This document shows positions 18,424-27,472 of a stretch of DNA of 64,000 nucleotides, one piece after another. The position numbers and the translations under genes were made by a program. Every line of letters begins with the position of its first letter. Position 1 is the stretch's first letter. The notes below the pieces were generated by a model, which did not search any database, had not been told where the DNA came from, and worked only from the letters and a program-made list of their open reading frames with translations. Source of the stretch: Savagea serpentis (GTDB lineage Bacteria; Bacillota; Bacilli; Bacillales_A; Planococcaceae); contig NZ_JADKPV010000006.1 of NCBI RefSeq assembly GCF_015351395.1, positions 1-64,000 of the forward strand. Reading direction: 5' to 3'.

Positions 18424-19644
18424 TTATAGTAAATCAAATTTACCTTTTTTCAGCGTTAAGCCGAGTCCACCAACCATGAACAATGCACGGTTATCTACCA
18501 TCTTTTTCATAAATGATGCTGTACCGCCTGTCACTTTCTTCCCGAACACAACACCGATTGCATCATCTGAACCGAGTGAACAAACGCTACCTTTCAAATC
18601 AGGTACAAAGGCAGTTGTCGGTTTTTTCGCCAATAATGATGCGATATTCGCTGCACATTGTTGACCTTGTTGCATCGCAATTTGCGCTGTCGGTGGATAT
18701 GGACGATTCTCTGCTTCATTAATCATAAACGCACAATCTCCAACGATGAATACATCTTCGCGTCCTGGTGCACGTAAATCTGGCTCTACTCGTACACGAG
18801 CACGGGCACTTTCGATATTCGTTTCTTCGATTAGACGGTTTCCACGAACTCCTGCTGCCCATACAACTGTTTTCGTTTCGATGAATTTAAATTCTTCTTC
18901 ACCTGTTTTAATTTTAACGCCTTCTTCCGTCGCTTCTACAAGCGGCGTACCGATTGAGAACTCAATGCCTTTTGATTCTAATTGAGCTACGGCATAATCG
19001 ACGAGTTCAGGATCGAATCCTGGCAATACCATCGGTGCTGCCTCCACACAAATGACACGTACTTTTTCGCGTGGAACGTCATAAGCGTCACACCATACAG
19101 GTACTTGATTGGCTAATTCACCTAAAAATTCGATACCTGTGAAGCCAGCGCCCCCAACAACAAATGTCAAACGACTGTCGTCACGCTCTGCTTCTGGTTC
19201 TGTAGCCCACGTTGAAAATTGATATTCAATGTGGTCGCGAATGCGACGTGCTGCAAGAACGTTTGCGATTGAAAATGCATGCTCTTCCAATCCTGGAATG
19301 CCGAACGTTTCTCCTTCGAAACCTAATGCGATGACTAAATAATCGTACGTATGCTCTCCAGCTGTTGATAATACGACTTTCTCATCGACATCAATCTTTG
19401 TCACTTCCGCTTGAATGAAGTTCACTTTCGATTGATCAATCACATCTTTAATGTCATAACGAACTTCACTTGGCTCTAACGTACCTGCTGCTGCCTCATG
19501 GAGCCAAGTTGATTCGTAATGATAGGAGTTTTTATTAATGAGAACGATCTCTGCTTCATTCACTCCTAACTTCTTCTGCAAGTTCGTGACGGTCATCAAA
19601 CCACCATAGCCTGCACCCAATACTAAAATCGTTGGTCTTTTCAC
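18424..19644 (-). CDS. yumB: Type II NADH dehydrogenase-like flavoprotein
   Basis: FAD/NAD(P)-binding pyridine nucleotide-disulfide oxidoreductase of 406 residues, the same length as B. subtilis YumB. Motifs are the FAD Rossmann loop GAGYGGL at the N-terminus, a second NADH-binding loop [16 protein letters not shown], and AAGVRG / VFIVGDCAF near the C-terminal FAD contact. No cysteine redox pair, as expected for NDH-2. It should pass electrons from NADH to menaquinone at the membrane surface. GTG at 19644 is chosen (AAAGGTGG ten bases upstream); the ORF is open five codons further. Confidence 0.88.
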   Translation of the reverse strand: MKRPTILVLGAGYGGLMTVTNLQKKLGVNEAEIVLINKNSYHYESTWLHEAAAGTLEPSEVRYDIKDVIDQSKVNFIQAEVTKIDVDEKVVLSTAGEHTYDYLVIALGFEGETFGIPGLEEHAFSIANVLAARRIRDHIEYQFSTWATEPEAERDDSRLTFVVGGAGFTGIEFLGELANQVPVWCDAYDVPREKVRVICVEAAPMVLPGFDPELVDYAVAQLESKGIEFSIGTPLVEATEEGVKIKTGEEEFKFIETKTVVWAAGVRGNRLIEETNIESARARVRVEPDLRAPGREDVFIVGDCAFMINEAENRPYPPTAQIAMQQGQQCAANIASLLAKKPTTAFVPDLKGSVCSLGSDDAIGVVFGKKVTGGTASFMKKMVDNRALFMVGGLGLTLKKGKFDLL

Positions 19645-19800
19645 GAAAATCGAAACCACCTTTTAATTATTTATTTACTTTGCCGCGAACGGTTGGCAAA
19701 TGTTGTTAGAAACAAACTGCTACATTTAATAATATCGTTTTTAGATGGTTATTTCAATACGTTATACGAGTTTCTCGTGTCAAAGTTACCATTTCGTGAA

Positions 19801-20166
19801 CTATTCACATACTTCTGGTGTGCCTACTTTTTTATCTGTGCGGAAAGATGTTCCACATCCGCAAGAAGCAATAGCGTTTGGATTATCGATTGTAAATCCT
19901 CCACCCATGAGTGATTGTTTGAAGTCAACAACAGTACCTTCTAAAATTGCCGTATCATCTCGTTCAATGACGATTGGAATTTCATGCTGTTCGTAATGGA
20001 TATCTGATTCTCGTGGTTCTTTTTCGAATCCTAAACTATAGGTTAAACCGCTACATCCTCCACCTTGAACTCCAACACGTAAATAAGAATTTTCTTCCCC
20101 ATTATGCTTCATCATCGTTTTCACTTGTGTCGCTGCTGCTGCTGTAATTTCTACTGCTTGTTTCAT
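19801..20166 (-). CDS. yutM: A-type Fe-S cluster carrier (HesB/IscA family)
   Basis: 121 residues with the three cluster-ligating cysteines of A-type carriers: Cys38 in GGGCSG and Cys102/Cys104 in SCGCGTSF. It should accept and deliver Fe-S clusters to apo-proteins, working with the NifU-type YutI encoded 0.9 kb away and possibly serving LipA. GGAGG precedes the ATG by ten bases. Divergent from the DUF2225 gene. Confidence 0.93.
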   Translation of the reverse strand: MKQAVEITAAAATQVKTMMKHNGEENSYLRVGVQGGGCSGLTYSLGFEKEPRESDIHYEQHEIPIVIERDDTAILEGTVVDFKQSLMGGGFTIDNPNAIASCGCGTSFRTDKKVGTPEVCE

Positions 20167-20276
20167 TTCTCAACATCCTCCTTTTATATAGTTATCCGTC
20201 TTTCTTCACATTTTTTTAATTATTCGTCTATAATACTAATTAAGAACGATCAATTATTTGTGGAGGGACTTCTATT

Positions 20277-20969
20277 ATGCAAATTGAACCGATTTATCCA
20301 AAAAGTATGACATGTCTTTATTGTAAACATCCTTTTAAAACGTCGCGTGTTCGTTCGCGTTTCGTTCGCGTTGCTTCCCACGATACTGACTTTAAACCTA
20401 ACTATAAAAATATTGCTGCTAATCCACTCTACTACAATGTAGCAGTATGCCCCAGTTGCGGTTTTGCTTTCACGGAAGATTTTGTACCGTACTTCACTCC
20501 ACATGCTGAACAAAATATCGAAAAAATTATTCGTGCAAATTGGATAGAGCGCGACCTCACAGGTGAACGCTCTATCGAAGAGGCAATTGAAACGTATAAG
20601 TTAGCCCTTCTCAGCGCCAAGTTAAAAGAAGAAAAGGCTCTTCCCACTGCTGGACTCGCCCTCCGCCTCGCTTGGCTCTACCGAGAACTTGGAGACAAAG
20701 AAAATGAAATTCGCTTTTTAACCGCTTCACGCGACGCTTACAAAGAAGCATTCACAACGGGTGATCATATAGGTACTACGATGTCCGAAACGCGCGTCGT
20801 ATACTTAATCGCTGAATTATCATGGCGAATTGGAGACAAGGACGAAGCAATTCGTAACTTCAGCTATATTATCAGTAATCAAAAGAACTCTACTGATCCG
20901 AAAGCTGTCGATCTCGCTAAAGAACGTTGGCAAGAAATTCGTGAACTTCATGGCGATCAATCTGAATAG
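20277..20969 (+). CDS. DUF2225 zinc-ribbon/TPR-like protein
   Basis: 230-residue soluble protein. Two CxxC pairs (Cys14/Cys17 in CLYC and Cys58/Cys61 in CPSC) can form one zinc ribbon, followed from about residue 95 by TPR-like helical repeats (LALRLAWLYRELGDKENE, LIAELSWRIGDKDEAI). This is the layout of the Pfam DUF2225 family of Bacillales; function unknown. It is well expressed in principle (GGAGGGACTTCTATT before ATG) and sits alone between yutM and yutI. Confidence 0.88.
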   Translation: MQIEPIYPKSMTCLYCKHPFKTSRVRSRFVRVASHDTDFKPNYKNIAANPLYYNVAVCPSCGFAFTEDFVPYFTPHAEQNIEKIIRANWIERDLTGERSIEEAIETYKLALLSAKLKEEKALPTAGLALRLAWLYRELGDKENEIRFLTASRDAYKEAFTTGDHIGTTMSETRVVYLIAELSWRIGDKDEAIRNFSYIISNQKNSTDPKAVDLAKERWQEIRELHGDQSE

Positions 20970-20973
20970 AAAG

Positions 20974-21013
20974 AAATGTAGACAAAGTGCAAGCACTTTG
21001 TCTACATTTTTCA
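20974..21013. terminator. Bidirectional terminator
   Basis: Perfect 17-bp stem (20974-20990 with 20993-21009), a minimal loop, then TTTTTC; between the DUF2225 gene and convergent yutI. Confidence 0.93.
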
Positions 21014-21022
21014 TACGTTCAA

Positions 21023-21256
21023 CTAAAAGACTTGCTCGACTTCCACAACACCTGGTACTTCTTCTAAAAGTGCGCGTTCAATTCCTGCTTTTAACGTAAT
21101 CGTTGAACTTGGGCACGTACCGCATGCTCCGAGTAGACGTAATTTTACAATTCCGTCTTCCACATCTACTAATTCACAGTCCCCTCCATCACGGATGAGG
21201 AATGGGCGTAATTTATCCAATACTTCCTGTACAGGTTCCATTAATTCTTGTGACAT
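21023..21256 (-). CDS. yutI: NifU C-terminal-domain Fe-S scaffold
   Basis: 77 residues consisting only of a Nfu domain with the cluster-binding CxxC in GACGTCPSS (Cys45, Cys48). Fe-S cluster scaffold/carrier, ortholog of B. subtilis YutI. Monocistronic: about 180 bp of AT-rich sequence upstream holds its promoter, and the shared terminator lies downstream. Confidence 0.94.
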   Translation of the reverse strand: MSQELMEPVQEVLDKLRPFLIRDGGDCELVDVEDGIVKLRLLGACGTCPSSTITLKAGIERALLEEVPGVVEVEQVF

Positions 21257-21437
21257 TGATGGATGCTCCTTTCACGTTTAACTTTTACTCAAAGTTACTT
21301 GAGTTTTTTTTATTATAGCATGAACTCTTTTAATTGAGAATGAATAAGCTTGATTTTCATTGTCATCTATATGGAAATGAATATTTTATCGTTCTTTCTC
21401 TTATCAAATAGGTATACTCTCTTAATAGTTATTCTAA

Positions 21438-21480
21438 TAAAAAAGAATCTCCTTCAAATTTCAGAAGGAGATTCTTTTTT
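21438..21480 (-). terminator. Intrinsic terminator after yutJ
   Basis: Near-perfect 16-bp stem AAAAAGAATCTCCTTC / GAAGGAGATTCTTTTT overlapping the yutJ stop; T-rich on the minus-strand 3' side. Confidence 0.93.
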
Positions 21481-22546
21481 AGTTATTATGCCATTTATAA
21501 AACCAGAGTAATCCTGATTTCATCAGACGTGCAATGCGACCTGTCACCGTGCGATCAGCAACGTAAGCAAAACCTTTTTTCTTACCGAGTGATCCCATAA
21601 ATCCTTTTAACTTTAATTCTGGCATTTTCTCCGGTAATGGTTCATTCGTCCACACTTTGCGTAACACAGTAACGATTTGTTCCGCTTGAACTTCCGCTAA
21701 TTGTGCACTTGGAGCATGTGGTAAAGCTGCACAATCTCCAACGACATAAATATTATCTCGTTCTGGCACTTGATGATATTGATTCAAGACGACGCGTCCA
21801 CCGCTAGCTTTTTCTACTTCAAGTTCACGAACAGGTTTCACAGGACGTACTCCTGCTGTCCACACAACGGCATCGACTGGAATCGTTTCTTTATGATTAT
21901 ATAAACACTTCGGTTCTACTTTCGTAATATTCGACTCCGCTACTACATCTACATTATGCTCATCGAACCAACTTTTTACATAGTTACTTAAACGTTCTGG
22001 GAAGTCCCGCAAAATACGCGGTCCACGGTCGAACAATTTAATTTTTAAATCTGGTCGACTTTCGCGAAGTTCACTCGCAAGTTCAATTCCACTCAATCCC
22101 GCTCCGACAATCCCAACCGTTGAACCACCTGGTAATCCAAGCAATGTTTGATATGTTTGGCGTGAATCGCCGATCGTTTGAATGCTGTATGTATGCTCAG
22201 CAGCTCCAGGCACGTCGTGATAGTTATCTTCACACCCTAAGCCGATCACTAATTCATCATATTGTAATTGTTTACCGTCCCCTAGCTCAACAAATTGTTG
22301 ATCTGCATCAATGCGAGATACTTCCCCTTCTACAAATGTTAATTGTGGATGTTCTGGAAGTGCTACGCGTATTTCTGAGTCTGGAACTGTTCCAGCCGCA
22401 ATCGCATAAAATTCTGTTTTTAAACTATGAAATGGCGTGCGATCGACTAATGTAATATCGATATCTTCTGGTAAGTCTTTGTTTAATAAACGCAATAAAA
22501 TACGCATATTTCCGTATCCTGCACCTAATAACAGTAGTTTTCTCAT
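21479..22546 (-). CDS. yutJ: NADH dehydrogenase-like flavoprotein YutJ
   Basis: FAD-dependent oxidoreductase of 355 residues, the second NDH-2-like protein in the window. FAD loop GAGYGNM at residues 8-14, NAD loop VGAGLSGIELASEL near 150, AGVRPV and IYVVGDCAALPHAPSA near the C-terminus. Length equals B. subtilis YutJ. It is shorter than YumB and lacks its C-terminal extension, so membrane association is less certain. The start at 22546 (MRKLLLLG) has AAGGAG six bases upstream; the ORF's GTG at 22561 overlaps that site. Confidence 0.88.
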   Translation of the reverse strand: MRKLLLLGAGYGNMRILLRLLNKDLPEDIDITLVDRTPFHSLKTEFYAIAAGTVPDSEIRVALPEHPQLTFVEGEVSRIDADQQFVELGDGKQLQYDELVIGLGCEDNYHDVPGAAEHTYSIQTIGDSRQTYQTLLGLPGGSTVGIVGAGLSGIELASELRESRPDLKIKLFDRGPRILRDFPERLSNYVKSWFDEHNVDVVAESNITKVEPKCLYNHKETIPVDAVVWTAGVRPVKPVRELEVEKASGGRVVLNQYHQVPERDNIYVVGDCAALPHAPSAQLAEVQAEQIVTVLRKVWTNEPLPEKMPELKLKGFMGSLGKKKGFAYVADRTVTGRIARLMKSGLLWFYKWHNN

Positions 22547-22684
22547 GTTATTCTCCTTCACCTTTTGTTATAGTCCGAACTTTTCTACTTTTGATTATAG
22601 CAGTTTGTGCAAAGTTTCACAATGATTTTTATTTATTGACGGCTTAGAAAAAACAGCGTACATTTTAAAGGTGAGGTGAACAGA

Positions 22685-22921
22685 GTGAATCCAATAATCG
22701 AATTTTGTATTTCAAATCTCGCACAAGGTGCACAAGAGACATTCGAAACGTTAGAACGTGATCCGAATTTAGATGTACTCGAATACGGTTGCTTAAGTTA
22801 CTGTACGAAATGTACAGAAGGATTATATGCGCTCGTTAACGGCGATATCGTCGAAGCAGAAACCCCTGAACAACTGACCGAGCGCATTTATCAATACATT
22901 GAGGACAATCCTCTCTTTTAA
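22685..22921 (+). CDS. yuzB: YuzB-like protein (DUF1450)
   Basis: 78-residue acidic protein of the DUF1450 family, with conserved cysteines in EFCISN and GCLSYCTKC near residues 7 and 38-46 that suggest metal or Fe-S binding. Equal in length to B. subtilis YuzB, also next to yutJ. Function unknown. GTG at 22685 is used (GAGGTG eight bases upstream); an in-frame GTG nine bases earlier lies in the ribosome site. Confidence 0.86.
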   Translation: MNPIIEFCISNLAQGAQETFETLERDPNLDVLEYGCLSYCTKCTEGLYALVNGDIVEAETPEQLTERIYQYIEDNPLF

Positions 22922-22924
22922 TAT

Positions 22925-22981
22925 AAAAAAGCCCTTTTCCTTGTCTTTCTTTTGAAAGATGTTGAGGAAAAGGGCTTTTTT
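22925..22981. terminator. Bidirectional terminator between yuzB and yutF
   Basis: 16-bp arms AAAAAAGCCCTTTTCC / GGAAAAGGGCTTTTTT with an inner CTTT/GAAAG pair, between convergent genes. Confidence 0.93.
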
Positions 22982-23744
22982 ATAGCAATTCTGTTAAATT
23001 TTCCACAAAATAAGTGGGCTGTTTTTCTCGTTGTTGTATTTGTGCTTGCGTATGAACACCGCCTGCCACATGAATCGTATCAATCTCATATTGAATCCCA
23101 CATAAAATATCGGTGTCGTAATTATCACCGATCATGACCATCTCATCTTTCGCATATCCTCCGCTCTCACGAACGAGTTCAAGCATGGTCGACTCAGGCT
23201 TCCCAATATAAAGTGGTTCAATTCCAGTTGCATGTGCAAGAAGTCGAATGAATGAACCGTTTCCGACACCGAATCCTGTAGCCGTCGGGATGATCTTGTC
23301 ACTGTTCGTGGCGATAAATGTTGCACCATTTCGAATGACATTCATCACTTCGGATAAGCTTTCATACGTCGACTCGCGATTAATACCGACTACCGCAACA
23401 TCCGCTTCCTCTGGGCCGACAACACGAAGGTTTTGCTCAGCAAACGCTTTTCGCAACCCTTCTTCTCCATATAAATAAATATGCGAAGAAGCATGATATT
23501 CTGCACAATATAAAGCCGAAGCGACCGCGGTTGTATAAATACGTTCTCGCTTCGCTACAATTCCCATCTTCGCTAGTTTGTTTTCGACATCTTCGCGATT
23601 AACGGAAGCATTATTTGTAATATAATATGGTTCAATGCCTCTCTTTTGCAACTCATAAATCGTTTGCGCTGCCGCTTCAATCACTTCTGTTCCTTTATAT
23701 ATCGTACCATCTAAATCAAAACAATACGCGCGGTACTGTTTCAT
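22980..23744 (-). CDS. yutF: HAD-superfamily phosphatase, NagD/YutF type
   Basis: 254-residue HAD-IIA phosphatase. Motif I FDLDGT with nucleophile Asp10 and acid/base Asp12, motif II TNNAS (about 43-47), motif III lysine in IGKPES, and motif IV GDNYDTD. Typically dephosphorylates small sugar or nucleotide phosphates; the exact substrate is unassigned. Its ATG overlaps the yutE stop by four bases, so it is co-translated with yutE. Confidence 0.92.
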   Translation of the reverse strand: MKQYRAYCFDLDGTIYKGTEVIEAAAQTIYELQKRGIEPYYITNNASVNREDVENKLAKMGIVAKRERIYTTAVASALYCAEYHASSHIYLYGEEGLRKAFAEQNLRVVGPEEADVAVVGINRESTYESLSEVMNVIRNGATFIATNSDKIIPTATGFGVGNGSFIRLLAHATGIEPLYIGKPESTMLELVRESGGYAKDEMVMIGDNYDTDILCGIQYEIDTIHVAGGVHTQAQIQQREKQPTYFVENLTELL

Positions 23745-24196
23745 TCTGCATGATCCTCCGGTAAAAACGCTGATACAGGGCCGAGCTCATTTTCTAAATA
23801 GTAATTCACTCGTTTTGACCAATTTTGTAAAGCCGGCATACTTTTTTGCATCACTGTATACATCGCTGTATGATCCATCTTCGTAAATTGTTGGATGATT
23901 TCTTTACGAAGTGCAACCACTGTCTTTAGCGGCTCGACCATGTCGTCCGTAATGACTTCTTCATCATCCATAATATCGATAATATCTTCATAACTTCCTG
24001 GATCACGCATGATGAATCCATCAATCATCGAATTTCCAACATCGATAATCGATTCGATGACGACATGTGTTAAACGTTCTAACGCGAGTCGCTCCACCAC
24101 AGTTTCTGTCCATTCTGAACGCTCATGAAATACTTCTAACAATTGGTCCATATGTTGCAATGTGTCATTAATTTTATTTCGATCTACAAAATACAT
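23741..24196 (-). CDS. yutE: YutE, HepT-like DUF86 protein without MNT partner
   Basis: 151-residue all-helical protein of the DUF86/HepT superfamily. Canonical HepT toxins carry RN(x)3HxY; here the equivalent stretch reads RKEIIQQF (97-104), so the RNase histidine and tyrosine are replaced by Gln and Phe, and no nucleotidyltransferase (MntA) antitoxin gene is adjacent. It is therefore most likely a domesticated, non-toxin homolog, as in the conserved Bacillus yutE-yutF pair. First gene of that pair. Confidence 0.85.
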   Translation of the reverse strand: MYFVDRNKINDTLQHMDQLLEVFHERSEWTETVVERLALERLTHVVIESIIDVGNSMIDGFIMRDPGSYEDIIDIMDDEEVITDDMVEPLKTVVALRKEIIQQFTKMDHTAMYTVMQKSMPALQNWSKRVNYYLENELGPVSAFLPEDHAE

Positions 24197-24281
24197 GATG
24201 ACCCCTCCAACTAAATTATAAATTCCATTTACGTATTATCATATCATAACTACTTGATAATACGCATTGAAGTTCCAACAA

Positions 24282-24324
24282 AAAAGCGAAGGATTCGTTC
24301 ATTGCTGAACCTTCCTTCGCTTTA
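24282..24324 (-). terminator. Intrinsic terminator after yutD
   Basis: Stem AAAGCGAAGG (24283-24292) with CCTTCGCTTT (24314-24323) plus inner TTCA/TGAA, T-rich on the minus-strand 3' side. Confidence 0.9.
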
Positions 24325-24340
24325 TAGCGTGGCGATTGCC

Positions 24341-24622
24341 TCATTGTTTTTTCAATTTTTTCACGATAAAGTACGCACATCCAAAATTACAATACTCGTA
24401 TAAGTAATCTTGTACATTGCTATACTTCGTTTCAAACGTGGATTTCGGATGGCGGTCCTCATAAAATCCTTTTAATCGCAGTTGACCGTATCCCCAATCC
24501 CCGACGATATAATCATATTTCCCTAAAATATCTGTGTAGCGTTCTGCGAATACTTCTTCTTGAAACGCCTCTTTATGATCATGTATGACCTCGTATTGAA
24601 ATTTACCAATTTTAATTTCCAC
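24341..24622 (-). CDS. yutD: YutD-like DUF1027 protein
   Basis: 93-residue soluble protein with the DUF1027 signatures YDYIVGDWGYGQLRLKGFY and a Cys-containing C-terminus (EYCNFGCAYF). Function unknown. GTG at 24622 is chosen: TTGGAG sits nine bases before it and the gene then follows the lipA stop by 19 bp. The longer ORF start (24688) would overlap lipA and encode a low-complexity Asn/Lys-rich N-terminus not seen in the family. Confidence 0.87.
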   Translation of the reverse strand: MEIKIGKFQYEVIHDHKEAFQEEVFAERYTDILGKYDYIVGDWGYGQLRLKGFYEDRHPKSTFETKYSNVQDYLYEYCNFGCAYFIVKKLKKQ

Positions 24623-24641
24623 GAATAGATTCTCCAATCGA

Positions 24642-25568
24642 TTATTGTTTCGCTTGAAGTTCTTGTTCACCTTGTTTTTGACGCTCACGAGCTGCAGCGT
24701 TCACTTGTTCGTCCGCATGGTAACTTGAACGGACGAGTGGACCTGCTTCACAGTGTGAGAAGCCTTTTGACATAGCGATTTCATATAATTCATTAAACTC
24801 TTCAGGCGTATAATATTTTTGTACTTTTAAATGTTTACGTGACGGTTGTAAATATTGACCGATTGTCATAATATCGACATTGTTTGCGCGAAGGTCATCC
24901 ATCGTCTGAATAATTTCTTCCTTCGTTTCCCCAAGACCTACCATCAATGATGACTTCGTCGGAATTTCTGGATACATTTCTTTCGCACGACGCAATAATT
25001 CGAGTGAGCGCGGGTATGTTGCGCGTGCACGAACACGAGGTGTTAAACGTTCTACCGTTTCAATATTATGGTTTAAAATGTCTGGTTTCGCATCCATTAA
25101 ACGCTGTAAGTTATCGATGTCTCCACCCATATCTGAAGGGAGTACTTCGACTGTTGTAAACGGACTTTTACGACGGATTGCGCGAATCGTTTCAGCGAAA
25201 ATTTCCGACCCACCATCTTTTAAATCATCTCGTGCTACAGCTGTTACGACCGCATGCTTTAAATTCATTAATGCGACAGAATCCGCTACACGCTCTGGCT
25301 CCGCACGATCTAATTCTGTAGGAAGTCCAGTTTTTACCGCACAGAAACGGCAAGCACGTGTACACGTATCCCCTAAAATCATAAACGTTGCCGTACGACG
25401 CTCTGCCCAACATTCATGAATGTTCGGACATTTCGCTTCTTCACATACCGTATGCAAGTTTTTTTCACGCATTAATTTCTTTAACCCTGTATAGTTTTCG
25501 TTCGTATTTAACTTAATCTTCAACCATTCCGGCTTGCGTAAATATTCATCTTTACGTTTTGTTGTCAC
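24642..25568 (-). CDS. lipA: Lipoyl synthase
   Basis: Radical-SAM enzyme of 308 residues that inserts two sulfurs into protein-bound octanoyl groups. Auxiliary cluster cysteines Cys42, Cys47 and Cys53, radical-SAM cysteines CTRACRFC (Cys69, 73, 76) and the C-terminal RSSY serine ligand are all present. It works on the E2/GcvH subunits of 2-oxoacid dehydrogenases and the glycine system. Upstream of yutD with tight spacing, a conserved Bacillus arrangement. Confidence 0.97.
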   Translation of the reverse strand: MTTKRKDEYLRKPEWLKIKLNTNENYTGLKKLMREKNLHTVCEEAKCPNIHECWAERRTATFMILGDTCTRACRFCAVKTGLPTELDRAEPERVADSVALMNLKHAVVTAVARDDLKDGGSEIFAETIRAIRRKSPFTTVEVLPSDMGGDIDNLQRLMDAKPDILNHNIETVERLTPRVRARATYPRSLELLRRAKEMYPEIPTKSSLMVGLGETKEEIIQTMDDLRANNVDIMTIGQYLQPSRKHLKVQKYYTPEEFNELYEIAMSKGFSHCEAGPLVRSSYHADEQVNAAARERQKQGEQELQAKQ

Positions 25569-25683
25569 TTTGCTCGACTCCGTTTCTTTCAGAAAATTTG
25601 AGTACTCATTCTATTTGTCAATGTAACACAAATTACAAATGTCGACAACAAAACATTCTTACCTATTTTTAAGCGAAATGACC

Positions 25684-25800
25684 TTAATTTCCTTCAATCG
25701 ACCTTCTCGATTTCATCACCGCGTGGACGATGCTCGCTGCGAGCCCACCCCAAATGATTAAAATTCCGATAATCATCATTACAATCGCGCTTGCTGTCAT
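25684..25800 (-). CDS. metS: MetS small subunit of methionine/alanine NSS transporter
   Basis: 38-residue ORF: MTASAIVMM start, one membrane span (about residues 6-27, IVMMIIGILIIWGGLAASIV) and a basic tail HAVMKSRRSIEGN. This is the pattern of the MetS family, small partners of MetP-type sodium symporters. AGGAGG lies eight bases before the ATG, and it begins 11 bases after the stop of the large transporter gene, so the two are co-translated. It is easily overlooked because of its size. Confidence 0.88.
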   Translation of the reverse strand: MTASAIVMMIIGILIIWGGLAASIVHAVMKSRRSIEGN

Positions 25801-25811
25801 ATACATCCCTC

Positions 25812-27338
25812 CTATTTATACAATTCTCTCTGCGGATCTTTACGCCATTTTAACAACATGAAGATGATGCCGAGCACTAATGCTCCCACAGCTACTGACC
25901 AACCCGCTGTCAGGATGAACTCATTCGTATACCCTTCATAGTTTCCTGTTTTTGAATCATGTAGTCGCATAATGTTTAAACGTAATAAATCGATAAACAT
26001 ATAGCCGAGTACAGCAGGTGTAATGTAGCGTAATGAAATTCTCCACCAAGCTCCTAAACGAATATCGGATACTGCATCCGCATGCGTTTGCAACGTATCC
26101 AGCTTTTTGAATACCCAAACGATCGCGACAACTTCTACTAAACCGAGTGCTGCTACACCGAAATTATTGATGAAGTAGTCGACTGTATCTAAGAAATAAA
26201 GACCGCTATTCGTCGAGTAAATTAAAGAGAACAACATCGATAAGCTAACTCCGAAAAAGACTGCTTTCCCTCGTGAAATATTAAATTTATCTTGAATTCC
26301 TGCAATGTACGTTTCCACAATGGAAATTAATGATGAAATTCCTGCTAACGTTAAAGATAAGAAGAATAACACTCCGAAAATTACATTCATTCCCGGCATT
26401 TCATTGATGATAGATGGGAATGCGACGAATGCTAATCCGACACCTACTGATACGACTTCATCAATCGGTAAGCCACTTTGTAAAGCCATGAATCCGAGCG
26501 CTGCGAATACTCCAATCCCTGCTAACAATTCGAAGCTTGAGTTTGCGAACCCTGTAATAAACGCGTTGTTCGTCACGTCTGATTTTTTAGGTAAATAACT
26601 TGAATACGTAATCATAATGGCAAAGGCGATCGATAAACTGAAGAAAATATGACCGTATGCTGCAACCCAAACGGTCGCGTTCGTCAACTTGCTTAAGTCT
26701 GGTTGGAAAAATGACTGTAATCCAATCATTGCACCAGGTAAAGTGACAGCGCGAATGACAATCGCAATGAAAACAACCGTTAATAATGGAATGAAAATTC
26801 TATTCGCAAATTCTATTCCTTTTTTAACTCCCCCGAATAAAATGAGGAAAACAATTGCCCAAACGAATAAATGTGGAATGAGCACGCCCGGAACGAATCC
26901 CCCAATTTCTCCAGGCACTTCTGAAAGATTCAATACATCCCCATATAAGAAGTCTTTCGTATCTTGTCCCCATTTCAGCGTAAATGCATAGCCTGTATAT
27001 TTTATTGCCCAGGCAATGATAACCGAGTAATAAGTGGAAATGACGAAAGCTACGATGACACCCCACCAGCCAATCCACTCTGCTTTTTTCCCTGCCAATC
27101 TAAAAAAGGATAACGGACTAGAACCACGATATTTATGACCAATCGTAAATTCCATAATTAAAATCGGTATTCCTGCAGTTAATAAAGCGAATAAATATGG
27201 AATAAAGAAAGCGCCTCCACCATTTTCATACGCAACGTATGGGAATCGCCAAATGTTACCGAGTCCAACTGCCGATCCGACAGCCGCTAAAATAAAACCT
27301 GCCCGTGTCCCCCATTGCGAATTTTGTTGCTTGTCCAT
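25812..27338 (-). CDS. metP: Sodium-dependent NSS transporter, MetP-like
   Basis: Neurotransmitter:sodium symporter family protein of 508 residues with 12 predicted helices. The N-terminal signature GSAVGLGNIWRFPYVAYENG forms part of the Na+ and substrate site. The MetS gene directly downstream points to methionine/alanine uptake, as in Corynebacterium MetPS. The start at 27338 (MDKQQNSQWG) has GGGGTGG upstream; the ORF extends six codons further inside the ribosome site. Transcribed on its own after the lysine-transporter terminator. Confidence 0.88.
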   Translation of the reverse strand: MDKQQNSQWGTRAGFILAAVGSAVGLGNIWRFPYVAYENGGGAFFIPYLFALLTAGIPILIMEFTIGHKYRGSSPLSFFRLAGKKAEWIGWWGVIVAFVISTYYSVIIAWAIKYTGYAFTLKWGQDTKDFLYGDVLNLSEVPGEIGGFVPGVLIPHLFVWAIVFLILFGGVKKGIEFANRIFIPLLTVVFIAIVIRAVTLPGAMIGLQSFFQPDLSKLTNATVWVAAYGHIFFSLSIAFAIMITYSSYLPKKSDVTNNAFITGFANSSFELLAGIGVFAALGFMALQSGLPIDEVVSVGVGLAFVAFPSIINEMPGMNVIFGVLFFLSLTLAGISSLISIVETYIAGIQDKFNISRGKAVFFGVSLSMLFSLIYSTNSGLYFLDTVDYFINNFGVAALGLVEVVAIVWVFKKLDTLQTHADAVSDIRLGAWWRISLRYITPAVLGYMFIDLLRLNIMRLHDSKTGNYEGYTNEFILTAGWSVAVGALVLGIIFMLLKWRKDPQRELYK

Positions 27339-27428
27339 ACATTCCACCCCTTTCATTCTTTAGTTCGAATTTTATCTAATTTTCTGAATATTGTCAATAA
27401 TAGGGTGTTTTTTCAATAAAACTTACAA

Positions 27429-27471
27429 AAAAGACGTTAAAAAGTAGTTGTTCTACTTCTTAACGTCTTTT
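27429..27471 (-). terminator. Intrinsic terminator after the lysine-riboswitch transporter
   Basis: Arms AAAAGACGTTAA (27429-27440) and TTAACGTCTTTT (27460-27471) with inner AAGTAG/CTACTT. It lies directly after the stop at 27473. Confidence 0.93.
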
Positions 27472-27472
27472 C

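Noticed and set aside
18107-18664. 185-codon plus-strand ORF
   Set aside because: Antisense to the Nudix and yumB genes, with no ribosome site and low-complexity Ser/Pro composition typical of a shadow frame.
23741-24196. Active HepT/MntA toxin-antitoxin module
   Set aside because: Catalytic residues are absent and there is no antitoxin gene; the neighbours are housekeeping.
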